Positions 11,192 to 23,966 of a stretch of 64,000 nt of DNA are shown piece by piece. The stretch spans positions 1 through 64,000 of the forward strand of contig JAKUCV010000397.1 of NCBI GenBank assembly GCA_028386065.3, in the 5' to 3' direction. The notes beneath the pieces were generated by a model. It worked only from the letters and a program-made list of their open reading frames with translations, was not told the origin of the DNA and did no database searches. The position numbers and the translations under genes were made by a program. Position 1 is the stretch's first letter; the number at the start of each line of letters is the position of its first letter. Source of the stretch: Turnera subulata (Eukaryota > Streptophyta > Magnoliopsida > Malpighiales > Passifloraceae).

Positions 11192-14100
11192 CTCCCTCTT
11201 GATCAAGCTGCTGCACACATTTAGTTGAGCTCTCAGCAATTGGTACTTCATTTTTGGAAGTGCCTTGGTGAATATGTCAGCTACTTGACTTTCGGAGTTG
11301 CAATACTGAACCTGAACTTCACCTTCATGCTCTGCCTCCCTTATAACATGGTACTTGATCTTGATGTGTTTGGTTCTGCCATGATCAATAGGATTTTTAA
11401 TCATAGCTATTGCTGCTTGATTATCACAGAAGAGTTCAGTTGCCTTCATATTTTCTTGACCAAGATCCTTGAGTAATTTTCTCAACCAAATAACTTGATT
11501 AACAACAGCTCCTGTAGCCAAATATTCTGCCTCTGTAGTGGACTGAGCAATGGCAGTTTGCTTCTTTGCACACCAAGACACCAGATTTGAGCCAATTAAA
11601 AGTACAAAACCTGTTGTACTCTTCATATCTTCACAACTTACAGCCCAATCACTATCACATAAACCTTTAAGTTGAGCATCACTTGAGGTACTATAAACAG
11701 TCCATATTCTGAGGTGCCCCTGATATACCTCAAGACTCTCTTGACTGCTCCAGCATGGATTCTTTTAGGAGCATGTAGGAACCGAGAGAGCAGATTGGCT
11801 GTGAACATCAAGTCTGGCCTTGTGATAGTAAGATACATTAAGCTTCCTACAAAGCTCCTGTACTCCCTCTCATCAGTTGCCTCTTTGTCTCCTTTCAAAC
11901 TCAGCTTTGCACCAACAACTAAAAGAGTCTCTGCTGGATTACATTCACTCATCTTGAATCTTTTCAAAATCTCCTCAGCATATTTCTGTTGTGAGATGAA
12001 GATGTACGCATCCTATTGATGAACTTGCCCCAAATCTGACATCTCAAAAACTCTTGCCATTTCAAGCTTGAATGCTTCCACCTTCTCCAAATTACTTCCT
12101 GTGGTAAGAAGATCGTCCACGTAAAGTGATACAAATAGGAAATCCTCATTACTATTGATCGTGGTATAAAGAGTTGGCTCATTAATGCTTCTTGTAAAAC
12201 CAGAATTCAGCAAGTGATCATTAATCCTGGTATACCAAGCTCTTGGAGCTTGTTTCAAATCGTAGAGTGCTTTGATTAATCTGCACACATGATCTTCTTT
12301 TCCCGTCTCCATAAACCCTTCAGGTTGCTCCACATACATTCTTCCTTAAGAAAACCATTGAGAAAAGCTGACTTGACATCCAAGTGAAAAATTTTCCACT
12401 TATGTTGAGCAGAAAGAGCCAGCAATAATCTGATGGTATCAATACGTGCTACGGGAGCAAAGGTTTCCCCATAGTCAATTCCAGCCTCCTGCGAGTATTC
12501 CTTGACTACTAACCTTGCTTTGTGCTTGTGAATGGACCCATCTGCATTGAGTTTGAGCTTAAAAATCCACTTGACACCAATAACCTTCTTGTTTGTAGGC
12601 CTAGGTGTGAGTTCCCAAGTTTCATTTTTCTTGATCATTTCCATTTCTTCCTACATTGCTCTTCTCCATTCTTCATTGCTTACTGCTTGTTCAAAGTTTG
12701 CTGGTTCCAAACACACTTGATTGCATTGTTCATATATTTCAGCCAAAGACTTGGTTCTCAAGGGTGAAGAATCTGAATCATAGTCCTCCTCATTCAATTC
12801 GTCTTCTTCCTTTTCTACAGATGCTCTTGGCTCCTCCTTCTTTTCAACCTCATTCTTCTCCCAGTTCCAAAAACCATTTTCTTCAAACTTTATGTCTCTA
12901 CTTGTAACCACCTTTCCTCCATCCACCAAGAAAACTCTATAACCCTTGGATTGAGAGCTATATCCCAAGAACACTGCTTTTCTTGCCTTTGCTTCAAGCT
13001 TCTTCCTTGTCATATCTGGAACATGGACATAACACAATGATCCAAAAATTTGCAGATGTTTCACAGTTGGTTTGACTTCACTCCAAGCTTCAATTGGAGT
13101 CTTTCCTTCAACAGACTTGGTAGGAGGTCTATTCAGCAAATGCACAGCAGTATAAGCTGCCTCTGCCCAAAACTTCAATGGCAGCTTCTTGTCATTAAGC
13201 ATGCACCTGACCATTTCCACAATAGCCCTGTTCTTCCTCTCCACTACGCCATTTTGCTGAGGTGAATATGCAACAGAGAGCTAGTGATGAATCCTTTGAT
13301 CTTCATAGAATTTGTCAAAGTCTAATGATGTATATTCCCTTCCTTGATCAGACCTTAACACCTTGAGCTTGCACTCACTTTGTCTTTCTGTTAATGCCTT
13401 AAATTTTCTGAACACAGAAAGTAATTCTGACTTGTGTCTCAAAAAATAAATCCAAGTCATACGTGAAAAGTCATCAATGAAGAGTAAAAAATACAGATTA
13501 CCACTCAAGGATGGAGTGCTCATTGGTCCACACAAATCAGAATGGACTAACTTTAGCTTCTCTTTAGCTCTCCAAGTTGCATTTGTTGGAAATGAATTCC
13601 TATGCATTTTTCCTACTTGACATGCTTCACAAACTCCCTCTAGCTCACTTAACACAGACAAGTCTCTAATAAATTGATTCACAGAGGCTTATTTCAAGGA
13701 TTGCAAATTAAATTAACCACATCTACGATGCCACAGACTAGTCTCTTCTTGACTACAAACAAGTGCTTTCTCATAAGCAAATTCCCATTTTACTGGAAAA
13801 CTATTGTTCTTCATTTTAACTTTTCCCAATAATTTACCCTTTCCATCCACAATGACACAACATTCATCTTTAAATTCAACAATGTAACCATTCTTCATCA
13901 TTTGAGAAACACTCAGCAAGTTGTGCTTTAGTGTAGGCACAAAGAGAACATTCGAAATAAGCTTTGTACCTTGCTTGGTTTTGACAACAACAATGCCTTT
14001 GCCTTCAGCTTGAACCACTTCTCCATTTGCCACCTTGACTTGAGTTGCAGCAGACTTATTAAGCTCCTTGAACCACCTGGAATCACAAGCCATATGGTTT

Positions 14101-15172
14101 GTGCAGCCACTGTCAATGAACCAAGTTGTAGTACTTGATTCATGATTAGAAGTGATGGCCATGAATATAAATTCCTCATTTTGCTGAAAATCAACCATTT
14201 TGGCCTGTTGTTGAGGTTGTATTTGTTGCTGAGTAGGAGGTTGATCCTGTTGTACATGATTTAAATTTGTTCCCTGACCCTGCTTCATTCTACAAAATCT
14301 CTCAATGTGCCCAAAATTGTGGCAAAAATTGCATTTTTTGGTCTTCCAACATCTCTGTTCAGCATGACTTGCCTTTCCGCAATGCTTGCAAGGTGGAAAA
14401 TTTGTTTGAAATCCTCCCGCCTTTGCAATATGCAGTGCATGTGGTTTCTTGTCTTCAGAAAACTTTGAGCCTTCCTTGTTAGAAGAGAACTTAGCAGCTT
14501 GCTCACAAGTAAAGCTTCTTCCGGAAAAAATTTTGCCTTCTTTGTTTGCCTCTGTTCATGAGCATACAATGATCCCACAAGCTCATTTATAGAGATAGTA
14601 GTGATATTCTTGGATTCTTCAATAGCTGCTACTCTTGCTTCGAATCTATCCGTGACTGTGTTAAGAACCTTTTCAACAATCTTGAGTTCTGGAATCCTTT
14701 CTCCATATAGCCTCATTTGATTCACAACTTCTTGTACTATTGAAGAGTAACCTTTGATTGATTCTTCTTCCTTCATCTTCAACATTTCAAATTCCCTTCT
14801 AAGTGTTTGAAGTCTCATCTGTCTTGTTCTTTCTGTTCCTTGAAAGCTTTCCTGCAACACTTCCCAAGCTTCTTTTGCAGTTGTGCAACTCATAATTAGA
14901 GGAAATATTGATTTAGAGACAAGTGAATGCATATAGGTGATGGCTATATTGGCCTTTTAAACATTTTCTCTGTGAGTTTTTAATTGAGTCACAGTCAAAC
15001 TCCCAACATCTTCAGGCTCTTGGAATCCATCTTGAATTTGTTCCCACAAAACGTTTGCCATGAAAAAGGCCTTCATCCTTACTGCCCAATAATCATAGTC
15101 TTCTCCATTAAAAGGAGGTGGGGTTGGCAATGATGAAGATGGATGTGAGGTTGATGCTGCATTACTCACCAT
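11186..15172 (-). pseudogene. Copia-0 Gag-Pol polyprotein, broken by stops and frameshifts
   Basis: Read on the minus strand from 15172. Gag of the UBN2/DUF4219 type has NGEDYDYWAVRMKAFF near its start. Two zinc knuckles follow at about 14280-14400 (CKHCGKASHAEQRC and CNFCHNFGHIERFC, in a shifted frame). Protease has FIDSGCTNHMA. A GAG-pre-integrase remnant follows. Integrase has CEACQVGKMHR, HSDLCGPM, LFIDDFSR and LRSDQGREY. RT has [22 protein letters not shown] and YVDDLL. RNase H has TEAEYLA and DNQAAIAM. Stops or shifts occur near 14957, 14480, 13700, 13260, 12650, 12340, 12015 and 11636. It is therefore non-autonomous today, although every domain is still present. The Tork lineage is my tentative placement. 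Confidence 0.88.
11192..11201 (-). promoter_or_regulatory. Copia-0 polypurine tract
   Basis: On the minus strand, AAGAGGGAG lies directly against the 3' LTR (TGTTAG). It is the plus-strand primer site for reverse transcription. The polyprotein frame reads through it, as K-R-E-C followed by a stop, so the stop codon is formed by the first LTR bases. Confidence 0.7.
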
Positions 15173-15205
15173 GTTGATAAGCTTGGTCTCGCAAGATCAA
15201 AGCTG

Positions 15206-15218
15206 CTCCGCTACCAAT
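15206..15218 (-). promoter_or_regulatory. Copia-0 primer binding site (degenerate)
   Basis: On the minus strand, TTGGTAGCGGAGC follows the 5' LTR after two bases. The usual plant Copia site for initiator tRNA-Met is TGGTATCAGAGC. Nine of twelve positions match and the three differences are contiguous. Either the site has mutated or another tRNA is used. Confidence 0.6.
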
Positions 15219-16085
15219 TGTTGGTTTGATTCTCCGTGGTGTTAACCAGAAACAAAGAACATCGATGTTGGCTCTTAGAACATCGATGTTTTACAATTCT
15301 GGAAAGTTGGCAGAACTCCTAGAACATCGATGTTGCACTTATAACATCGATGTTTTACGATTCTGGAAAGTTGACAGAACTCCTAGAACATCGATGTTGC
15401 ACTTATAAAATCGATGTTTTTTGGAAATTCTAGAATTCCTCAAGAACACCAAGAACACCAAAACTCAGAAGTCATCAGAAGTGATTCTGAACCTAAAATA
15501 ATTGTTCTATTTGTGTTTAAACAACTTTGTTTACTCTCAAATATCACTCAGAAATAAAAAGGAACAGGTGTTTGACAAATCTCACAATTATCACTCAAGA
15601 ACAGAACAAGAACACGATGAACATTCATACAATTTCCAGAATTCTAACCTCAAATTCAACCCACAATCAACATACACTAAACAATGTAACTCACTCAGAA
15701 ACACTTGCAGAACTAACTTTCTTGAATTTGGAAGAGAACAAAAACGATTTCTCCACACTCTACATTACATTTCTGCAACAAATTTAAGCACACCAAAAGT
15801 GCAGTCCACTATCATGGGTACTAGTGCAGACCACACAGAATTCTGAAGACACAGAGTAAGCATGTTACTAAACAAGCATGCTTACCTAACCTGACACTAA
15901 ACAGAGAATAACTCGGTAACACACAAAAGCATAACAAACTAAAAAACAACAATAACATGCAGACTTTCCCTTGACCAATCCTGTTTCTCTTCCTCTTTTG
16001 GTGGGGGCACCCGCAAAACAGACAGTTCCCTCTTCCAAGCTGTCCAATGGTATCGGAAGTAATGCAGCTTGATCACATTCTAGCA
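15219..16085 (-). repeat. Copia-0 5' LTR
   Basis: 867-bp LTR. Perfect AACATCGATGTT palindromes occur at 15258, 15279, 15323, 15343 and 15387, plus a one-mismatch copy (AAAATCGATGTT) at 15407. It has one 20-bp palindrome unit more than the other LTR. Confidence 0.93.
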
Positions 16086-16906
16086 AGAAGGTATTCACAT
16101 CCCTTAAAAAACTAGAAATTTCAGGAATGCCTTAGCTGCGACAATTGATGCCACCCTCCATGGATGATGGGGAAGGCCAAGCATTCCCTCTCCTCCAAGA
16201 ACTGCACATGGAATATTGCTGGGAGCTTGAGAGGATACTTCCGCAGTATCTCCTTCCTTCTTTGACAATGCTTAAGACTACAAAGCTGGTGGATTCTTTT
16301 CCCAAAGCTGCTAGCATAAATGTCATGCAATTGGGGGATGATTTAAGATTGGACAGGTCACCCTCTGGTTTGTACAATCTCAAACTCAGAGCAATAAGCT
16401 ATATACCTTGGACACCGTTTTGAAAATAATCGAGAATGTGGGGTGTTCCGATTCACTGCTAGAAGGAGTTGAGATACGTGACTGTAATGAGATTAGATGC
16501 TTTCAGTTGGGGTGCTTCCTGAATTTGAGTCATCTTGCTGTGAGGACTTGTCTGCACTTTGAATCTCTCTGTGGATATGAGGAAACCGAGCCTTTAACAT
16601 CTCTCCCTTACTTGAAAATCTGTGGATGGTCTAGCTTTACTTCCTTCCAACAAAAGAGGAACTTTGTATACTCCAAATTTAAAGGTGTTGGAGTCGTTAC
16701 CCAGGGACATGCATTGCCTCCTCCCATCTCTAATAGAATTGACTCTATTTAGTTGTACCAAACTAAAATCATTTCCAGAGGGAGGCCTACCCTCCAGCAT
16801 AGAAAAGATTGTGATTGTCTTGTGCAATGGGATAGAATCATCTCCAAAAGGAGGTTTTCCTCCCAACCTAAAAGAGCTCCATATTTTGGGGTGTCACAAA
16901 CTGGTT
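16086..16906 (+). pseudogene. NLR pseudogene, central LRR segment
   Basis: This continues the LRR part of the NLR that starts at 7758, between the Copia-0 TSD and LINE-A. Recognisable blocks are PPSMDDGEGQAFPLLQEL (about 16150), LPQYLLPSL, ESLPRDMHCLLPSL (about 16690), SFPEGGLPSSIEKI (about 16770) and LKELHILGCHKLV (ending at 16906). Frames change near 16420 and 16680. The last residues, CHKLV, join directly to ADRKNWG at 25908, which proves that LINE-A split one LRR exon. Confidence 0.85.
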
Positions 16907-17356
16907 ATTCCCCGCAAATTAAATAAATCAAAAAAGCGTTTTGCCTTCCTTCGCCTTCGTAATGTAGGCGATACACTTTCTACAGCTAAAAGCCTCTCAA
17001 AAATCTCTTCTGATACCTCTCATCCCATTAAAGTTTACGTTGCCAATCCACCCCCATTATCTCATGTTCCAAGAGTGCATCACCTCTTTCCCCTAGAAAC
17101 CAAAAAAACTCCCCACTGAAAAACCAAAATCCCCTTGAGGAACCCAAATCAAACCAGCAAGAGAGCTTCTCTCTCTTAATTTTCTCTCTCTAGAATTTAC
17201 GCAAAAATCAGTTCCTTTAACGATTTTGTGCAAAATTCCTTGTTCTTTTCTCAATTCTCCGGTGTTCTGCTTTGCTTCTCATGGCATCATCTACTCTCTA
17301 TGATGCTGCTGGTGTGGCTCATGCAAAGTTAGCCATGGTCATGGATTTGGGAACCT

Positions 17357-18823
17357 TGCTTGTAAGGCTTTAATAGAGAGGATCCTGGCCAGAATCAATC
17401 ACTAGAGTGCTCACCTACTTTCTTTTGTTGGCAGGTTACAACTTGTCATTTCTGTGCTCTATAGCATACAGAATTATTGGTCTAATCTTTTTATTTTACC
17501 ATCTCGACTTCTTAAAGAAATAGAGAGGTTGTGTGCTGCATTCGTTTGGTCTGGTACTTCTTCAAATGCCAGAAAAGCTAAGGTTTCTTGGGCAGATATT
17601 ACAACTCCGAAGCAAGAAGGTGGATTGGGCATTAAAGAACTCAAAGCTTGGAATATTGCTTGTATTGCCAGAAATCTTTGGAATCTTCTCTTGAGAGCTG
17701 GTTCACTTTGGGTGGCATGGATTCATGCATACTATATCAAGAATAGAAGTTTATGGAGTTTGGAAGTCCCTGCTGATTGTTCATGGAGTTTGAGGAAAAT
17801 ATTAAAGTTGAGAAGACAGTTTTCTGCTGGATTTTCTCACCTTATTGGGGATGGTAATAGCACATACTTCTGGTGGGATGCTTGGCTTCCAAGAGGTTCT
17901 TTATGTTCTACATTGCGGCCTAATCTTCTCATTTCCTCCAAGATTCCTCTCCATGCAAAGGTTAGTAGCTTGATCTCTAATGGTGTTTGGAGTTGGCCAA
18001 CAACTCGTTCCAATTTGATTTCTCAACTCAAAACTGAGGCTGATGGTATTATTCCCTCTTCATTACCTGATCAAGAAACTTGGAATTTTTCTACCTCGGG
18101 GAAATTTAATGTTCAAAGTGCTTGGGAATTCATTAGACTTAAACATAACAGAGTAGATTGGCACAAGGTTGTTTGGTCACCTGGGCATATATCAAAGCAT
18201 AACTTTATTGCATGGCTAGCTATACTTGACAGGTTGAGCACTCAATCCCGACTTCAACAATGGGGTATTATCTCCATTGCTAATTGTTTACTCTATTCTG
18301 CTACTTTGTGAGAATAGGGATCATCTTTTCTTTGCATGTTCATACTCTTCATCTATATGTACTAGATTACTATCTCTGTGGAATGTTAATCGATCAGTTG
18401 GTGATTGGAACTTGGAATTTTGTTGGGCTAAATGCCATTTGCAAAAGAAGAGCCTGAAAGCAATGATACTGTGTGTTGCATTTGCTGCCTGCATCTATCA
18501 CATTTGGAGGGAGAGGAATCGTAGAGATTTTACAAGATGCTATAGATCTTCAACTAGTATCTTATCTAAGATTTGTTCGGATATGAAGATGAGGTTCCAA
18601 GGGCTGACTCGTTTGAAACCGAGAGCATTATCCATTGAGATGCAAGAGTTATGTTACTTCTAGGGTATCAATGTAATGGGTAGTTAAAAGTTTCCAATTC
18701 TTAAGTCATACACAATGTTCTTTGTATTGTAATATGCTTCGCATATCTCTGCAATAGTTGTTAGGATTCATTTCCTAACTCATTTGCAATGAAAAGTTTG
18801 ATTTGATTCTCAAAAAAAAAAAA
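17357..18823 (+). mobile_element. LINE-C: 5'-truncated LINE nested in LINE-B ORF1
   Basis: Only the end of ORF2 is present. It starts around the RT thumb (LIERILARIN, then VGRLQLVISVLYSIQNYW) and runs through the zf-RVT domain (17454-18663; for example FVWSGTSSNARKAKVSW and ISKHNFIAWLAILDRLSTQ), with a frame break at 18300. The 3' end TTTGATTTGATTCTC plus A12 (18812-18823) is shared with LINE-B and LINE-D, so all three belong to one family. The exact 5' junction and TSD are not clear; AACCT near 17352 is a candidate. Confidence 0.8.
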
Positions 18824-19750
18824 CCTAATTCGGGCTTGAAGGGGAAGAATGTTCCTGCTGTTGTACGCGCGCCAGTGAATTTTGTTCAAATGGATGCTGC
18901 AAACAGCTCAACTCTACCCTGCTTCGATGTCTCTGCTTCGCTGTTGCCGGATTCTGCTCCTGGTGCAGCTCCTGCTGCCCCTGGTGCGGTTGTTTCAGCT
19001 TCCCAGGTACCTTCGCCTTCTGATGCTGCAGTACCTAAGCCTCATGTTTCTTCTTTGTCTCGTGACTCTTGGGCAAAGATTGTTTCTCCTCAACTGTTTA
19101 ATCTTGTGGAACCTTTCTTTGCTGCTTATAATTCAACACTTTGTATTCCATCTAAATTTCTTGATGCTAGCCGAAAGAAGTATTCCTTGTGTTTAGTTGG
19201 TCATTTTTTTAGTACTGTACTAAAGATGGGGTTGATTCATGCCATGCTCAACAAAATTTGGGGTCGACAAGGGGTTGTTTCAATTACCACTTATCTTGAT
19301 GATCTCATTCTTATTCAATTTCCTAATGAATTGATGTACTCCTGTGCTTTGAATGGTGGTCCTTGGCATGTTGGAGGTGTTCCATTGTTGCTTCGCCCTT
19401 GGAATTCCTTGATTGGAAAGTTGGATTTATCAGGCCCTATCTTACCTGTTTGGGTTCAGCTGAAGAACATGCCATTGTAATTATTGATGCTTGAAGGTCT
19501 TAGTTATCTGTCTAGTGCATTTGGTTCTCCTTTACAAGCTAATCAAGACTGTTCAAAGTTGTTTAAAGGCAACTGTGCAAATGTTTGTGTTGAGGTGGAC
19601 TACTCAAAACCCCTTAAGCATGAGTTGATCCTAGACTTATGTGGTGAGAAGGTTATTATTCCTGTCTCTTAATCCTAGAAACCTCAGCATTGCAATTTCT
19701 GTAATAGTTGAGGCCACCATGAACTTGCTTGCACTAAGAAAAAGTTGACT
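18824..19750 (+). pseudogene. LINE-B ORF1 (DUF4283 and zinc knuckle)
   Basis: This is the downstream part of an RNA-binding Gag-like protein of plant LINEs; the first codons are at 17281, before LINE-C. An Ala/Pro-rich linker precedes the DUF4283 core at about 19170-19480 (LNKIWGRQGVV, NGGPWHVGG, GPILPVWVQLKNMPL). A TAA at 19478-19480 interrupts it. A CCHC-type knuckle appears at about 19681-19743 (HCNFCNS, a stop, then GHHELACTKK). It would coat LINE RNA in the RNP. It is not functional because of the stops and the LINE-C insertion. Confidence 0.75.
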
Positions 19751-20180
19751 ACTAAATGGGTTCAGAAGGTTATCCCTGTAAAAATCTATTGATGTTGTTG
19801 TATCTACCCCTGCTCCAGCTACTTTTGCTGCCTCTAATTCACTTGCGCCATCATGTACTTATGAGGTTCCCACCCTTATTGTTCCTCCTACATATGGTAC
19901 TACTGTTCCTGTGCCATTTTCTAATGCTTTTGTTGTTGCACCACTTGCTGCTAGCTCTATTGTTTTTGCTGTGGCTACTTCTCCTACTACCAGCTCTTGT
20001 GCAGCGCCTGTAAACTCTCAGGCTAGTCCTCCCAAGCCTCATTGCAGCTGCTGCTGGAGTTGCAGTCTTGGTCAAGCAGGTTGCAAATGGCACTAAACCT
20101 AAGCGTGGTAGAGGTTCTAGAAAGCAAGCCTCTCGGGTCTCTCCGATGCGGAGTGAATTACCCCCCTCTTTACCTACCTG

Positions 20181-23100
20181 ATGAAGTGGTTCCTTTGGAA
20201 CACTCGGGGTCTAAATGACCCTTCGAAACAAAATGCAGTACTTAGACGTGTATATAGTAGCTTTGTTGATCTTGTCTGTTTAGTTGAAACTAAAATTCTG
20301 AATGCCCATGCCTCGGATGTTAGAAAAGGCTTTTTACCTCAGTGGAGTTTTGCTCACAATTACCAGCATGCAAGGCTGGGGTGCATTTGGCTTCTTTGGT
20401 CTGACAAAGTGGATGTTACAGTCATTGATTCAAATGCTCACGCTTTGCACTGCTATGTTGCTTGCCTGGGTGAGAATAATAGTTGCTTTGTCTCCTTCAT
20501 TTATGGAGCAAATTCTGCTGTGGAGCGTTCCTCTATCCTTTATCCTAGTATCTCCAATTTTGCCACTTTAGTGGGCTCACAACCTTGGTGTTTGCTTGGT
20601 GACTTTAACGTTGTCAAGTCTGCTTTGGAGTCCAGCTCTTCTGTCACATATATGTCTGTTAAGATTGAGAATTTCAATACTTGCTTGACAGTGAATGGCT
20701 GCTTGATCACACTTTCTCTGGCCCATTATTTACTTGGACAAATCGACAGAGCGCCTCTCCAATTTTTAGAAAGCTTGATCGCTTTCTTGTAAATGCTGGC
20801 TGGTTTTCGGCTTTTCCTCATAGTACTATAGCTTTTCTCAATCCAGAAGTTTCTGATCATAGTCCTATCCTTTTCTCTAGCAGCTCTCTTGTCACTTCTA
20901 GACCAAAGCCGTTCAAATTCTGTAACTACTAGCTGTCAAATCCAGATTTCTTGCCCACTATTGCTTCAGCTTGGAGTCGTCATGTTGATGGGCATTTTAT
21001 GTTTCAACTTTGGCAGAAGTTGAAAATTCTTAAAACTGGTTTAAGGAAGTTTCACCGCACCTCATATGGAGATCTGCCACAAAAAAATTGCTCTAGTTGA
21101 ACAAGAGCTAAATTCTGTCCAATCTCAATTGTTTGCAAGGGTTCTACATCCTGAACTATTGACTCTTGAACAAGCATTGCTAAAATCTCTCTATGAACTT
21201 AGGGTAGCCAAGGAGTCTTCCATGCGACAACGGTCTCAGATATCCTGGTTATCTTGTGGTGATTCAAAACACCCGTTTCTTCTATAATATGGTCAAAGTT
21301 CGCAAAGCCCGAAACACCATCCGCAGTCTCCTTTCACCTCAGGGGATTTTGATGCATGATTCACACCAGATTGAGGAGGCTATTGTAACCTTCTATTATG
21401 ATTTTTTAGGAAAGAAAAATCATGATGTCTCTGCTGGCTCAATTTCTTATTTTCAGTCCCTGCTTCAACGTACTGTTTCCCCTTCTGAATCTTCAATGCT
21501 CACTAATGAGGTTACTGATGCCGAGATAAAAGTTGCAATGTTCTCTTTAGGGAAGAATAAGGCACCTGGGCTGGACGGGTATAGTACTGAATTTTTCCAA
21601 GCCTCTTGGTCCATTGTTGGGGCTGATGTTATTCAAACTGTAAAGGAATTCTTCGCTACAGGAAAACTGCTAAAGGGAATAAATTCTACTATTATCAGTT
21701 TGATCCCAAAGGTACCTAATGCTCAGAGGATCACTGATTTCAGGCCAATTGCTTGCTGTACTACTATCTACAAATGCATCTCCACGATTCTTGCAAATCG
21801 ACTACAAAGATGCCTCCCATCCCTTATCAGCAGCAGCCAAATAGCTTTTATCCCAGATCGACGCATTGTGGTCAATATCCTCTTGGCGCATGAGTTAGTC
21901 CATAATTATCATAAACCTGATCAGTCTAGTCGATGTGTTATAAAGATCGATTTGATGAAAGCGTTCAACTCGGTAGACTGGGATTTTCTATTAAATGTAC
22001 TTGCAGCCATGAATTCCCTCCCCCCCCCCCCAAATTTATCACTTGGATTAAGGCTTGCTTCTCAACTGCCATGTTTTCTATTTCTATCAACGGCTCTCTC
22101 TGTAGATATTTTCCAGGTGGCAAGGGGATGAGGCAAGGTGATCCCCTCTCACCCTATCTCTTTGTCATTTCCATGGAGGTACTCTCTTGTATGCTTTCAA
22201 AGGCTGCTGCTGAAAATTATCTTCCTTATCATCTAAAGTGCTCCCAAGTGCAGCTCACTCACCTTTGTTTTGCTGACGATTTAATGATCTTTTCAGATGG
22301 TAGCTTGCTAGCAGCTAATGCTGTCACTAGTATCTTACAGGACTTTTATGTTCTTTCGGGACTTAAGTTTAATCCAGCAAAAAGTGAGATCTTTCTAGAA
22401 GGAGTTCTTGATCATGTTATTCCCCAAATTACACAAGTGTGTGGCTTCAAATTGAGTGATCTGCCTGTTAGATACTTAGGGGTTCCTCTAATTTCTGGCT
22501 GGCTATCCTAGGTTTATTGTCAGCCCCTTATTGATAAAATAATGGCCAGCATCAACTCATGGAGCTCAAAATACTTGTCTTTTGCTGGAATGCTCCAATT
22601 GGTCATGCCAGTCCTGTTTAGCATCTAAAGTTACTGGACAAATACTTTTATCCTACCTACCAAAGTCCTCAAAGAAATTGAAAGGCTTTGTGCTTCTTTT
22701 CTTTGATCGGGCTCTTCAATTAATGCTCGGAAAGCAAAGGTCGCTTCGGTCGAACTTACGCTTCCAAAACAAGAGGGGGGACTTGGGTTGAAAAAACTAA
22801 AAGATTGGAATCATGCTTGTATTGCTAGGCATCTCTGGAGTCTCTTACTTTGTGCTGGCTCCCTCTGGGTTGCGTGGGTGTCTTCTTATATACTGAAAGG
22901 GAAAAGCATTTGGAGTATTCCAACTCCTACTGCCTGCTCTTGGAGTTTGAGAAAGATACTGAAGCTGCGAACTACTTTCTCTCCAGTTATCTCCCACTCT
23001 ATTGGTAATGGTTAGACTACTTTTGTGTGGTGGGATGACTGGCATCCACAAGGTGTATTGCGCTCATTAATTCCTGCAGCCATGCTTCCTAGCACTAAAA

Positions 23101-23767
23101 TCCCACTACATGCAAAAGTGAGTACATTGATCTCAAATGATAGTTGGTGACAAAGTTCATTGGACTCTTTCTTCTTCTGGTCAGTACACGGTTCAGAGTG
23201 CTTGGAATTTTATTTGCATCAAGCGACCATGAGCTGATTGGTTTAAACTCTTATGGTCTGCAGGATTTATCCCTAAGCACAGTTTCATTGCCTGGCTAGC
23301 GATCCTGGATAGACTTGCAACGAGGAAAATACTTCACAGTTGGGGTATCACTTCTTATCTCTCATGTTTGCTTTGTTCCCATCCTGAGGAGTCTCGAGAC
23401 CACTTGTTCTTTGATTGTACATTTTTAGCTGACGTATGGTCCAAACTTCTCTCTCTATGTAATATCCACCGGGGGTGGTCTTTGGAATGCTGAATTTCTT
23501 TGGGCTAAGCAATATTTGCATAAGAAAACTTTGAAAGCTCTCATCTTGCGGCTTGCTTGGCGCGGTTGCATATATCACTTATGGCGAGAGAGGAACAATT
23601 GCTATTTTACTCATTGTTCTCGATCTACTGATGTAGTTTTAGCAGATATTTGTGCTGACTTGAAGTTACGGTTCTGTGGGCTCAAAAATCTTAAGTCTCG
23701 GCCTTTATCATCAGAAATGCAACAACTGTGTAGTTTCTGGTGTATACAGTTCCATAATTCTAGTTGA
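20181..23767 (+). pseudogene. LINE-B ORF2: endonuclease, reverse transcriptase, zf-RVT
   Basis: The ATG at 20181 (MKWFLWNTRGLND) opens an APE-like endonuclease domain with ETK, LLGDFNVV and SDHSPI, frameshifted near 20690. RT follows at 21256-22511: NKAPGLDG, DFRPIACCTTIYK, the first catalytic Asp in KIDLMKAFNSVDW, QGDPLSPYLF, and the catalytic pair in FADDLMIF. A run of 11 C near 22021-22031 shifts the frame between these motifs. The zf-RVT region spans 22788-23767 with further stops. The enzyme would nick target DNA and copy LINE RNA from the 3' nick. It is currently inactive. Catalytic residues are intact in the pieces. Confidence 0.85.
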
Positions 23768-23966
23768 TCACTTTTTGTTTGCTCTGCTAGTTTTTTGCAA
23801 CTACAGTCTGCAGTTTGTTTTCCTTTTGGTTTTGTTCCTTTCAGCTCTTCTCCTTGAGCTAATTCTTGTAAATATTTCACTGGCTGTATTCTTTTGTTAG
23901 GGTCTACCTAACCCAATTTTGAAATGAAATCGTTAATCTTTGATTCTCAAAAAAAAAAATCAAACC

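Larger units (their letters stand above)
10345..16085 (-). mobile_element. Ty1/Copia LTR retrotransposon (Copia-0), inserted in the NLR
   Basis: Complete element in minus orientation. The LTRs are 10345-11191 (847 bp) and 15219-16085 (867 bp), both TG...CA, flanked by a 5-bp TSD AGAAG (10340-10344 and 16086-16090). The LTRs are highly similar by eye; the main difference is a 20-bp unit in the palindrome array, so the insertion is fairly recent. Gag, protease, integrase, RT and RNase H are all recognisable on the minus strand in Copia order. The target is the LRR region of the NLR, whose reading frame resumes after 16090. Confidence 0.95.
17156..23956 (+). mobile_element. LINE-B: near full-length LINE nested in LINE-A
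   Basis: Flanked by AAATCAAACC (17146-17155 and 23957-23966) with a terminal A-run after TTTGATTCTC. About 5.3 kb remain when LINE-C is subtracted. It begins with a CT-rich leader and an ATG at 17281 (MASSTLYDAAG), so the 5' end looks complete. Order: ORF1 with DUF4283 and a zinc knuckle, then ORF2 with endonuclease, RT and zf-RVT. It is broken by stops and frameshifts. Confidence 0.85.
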
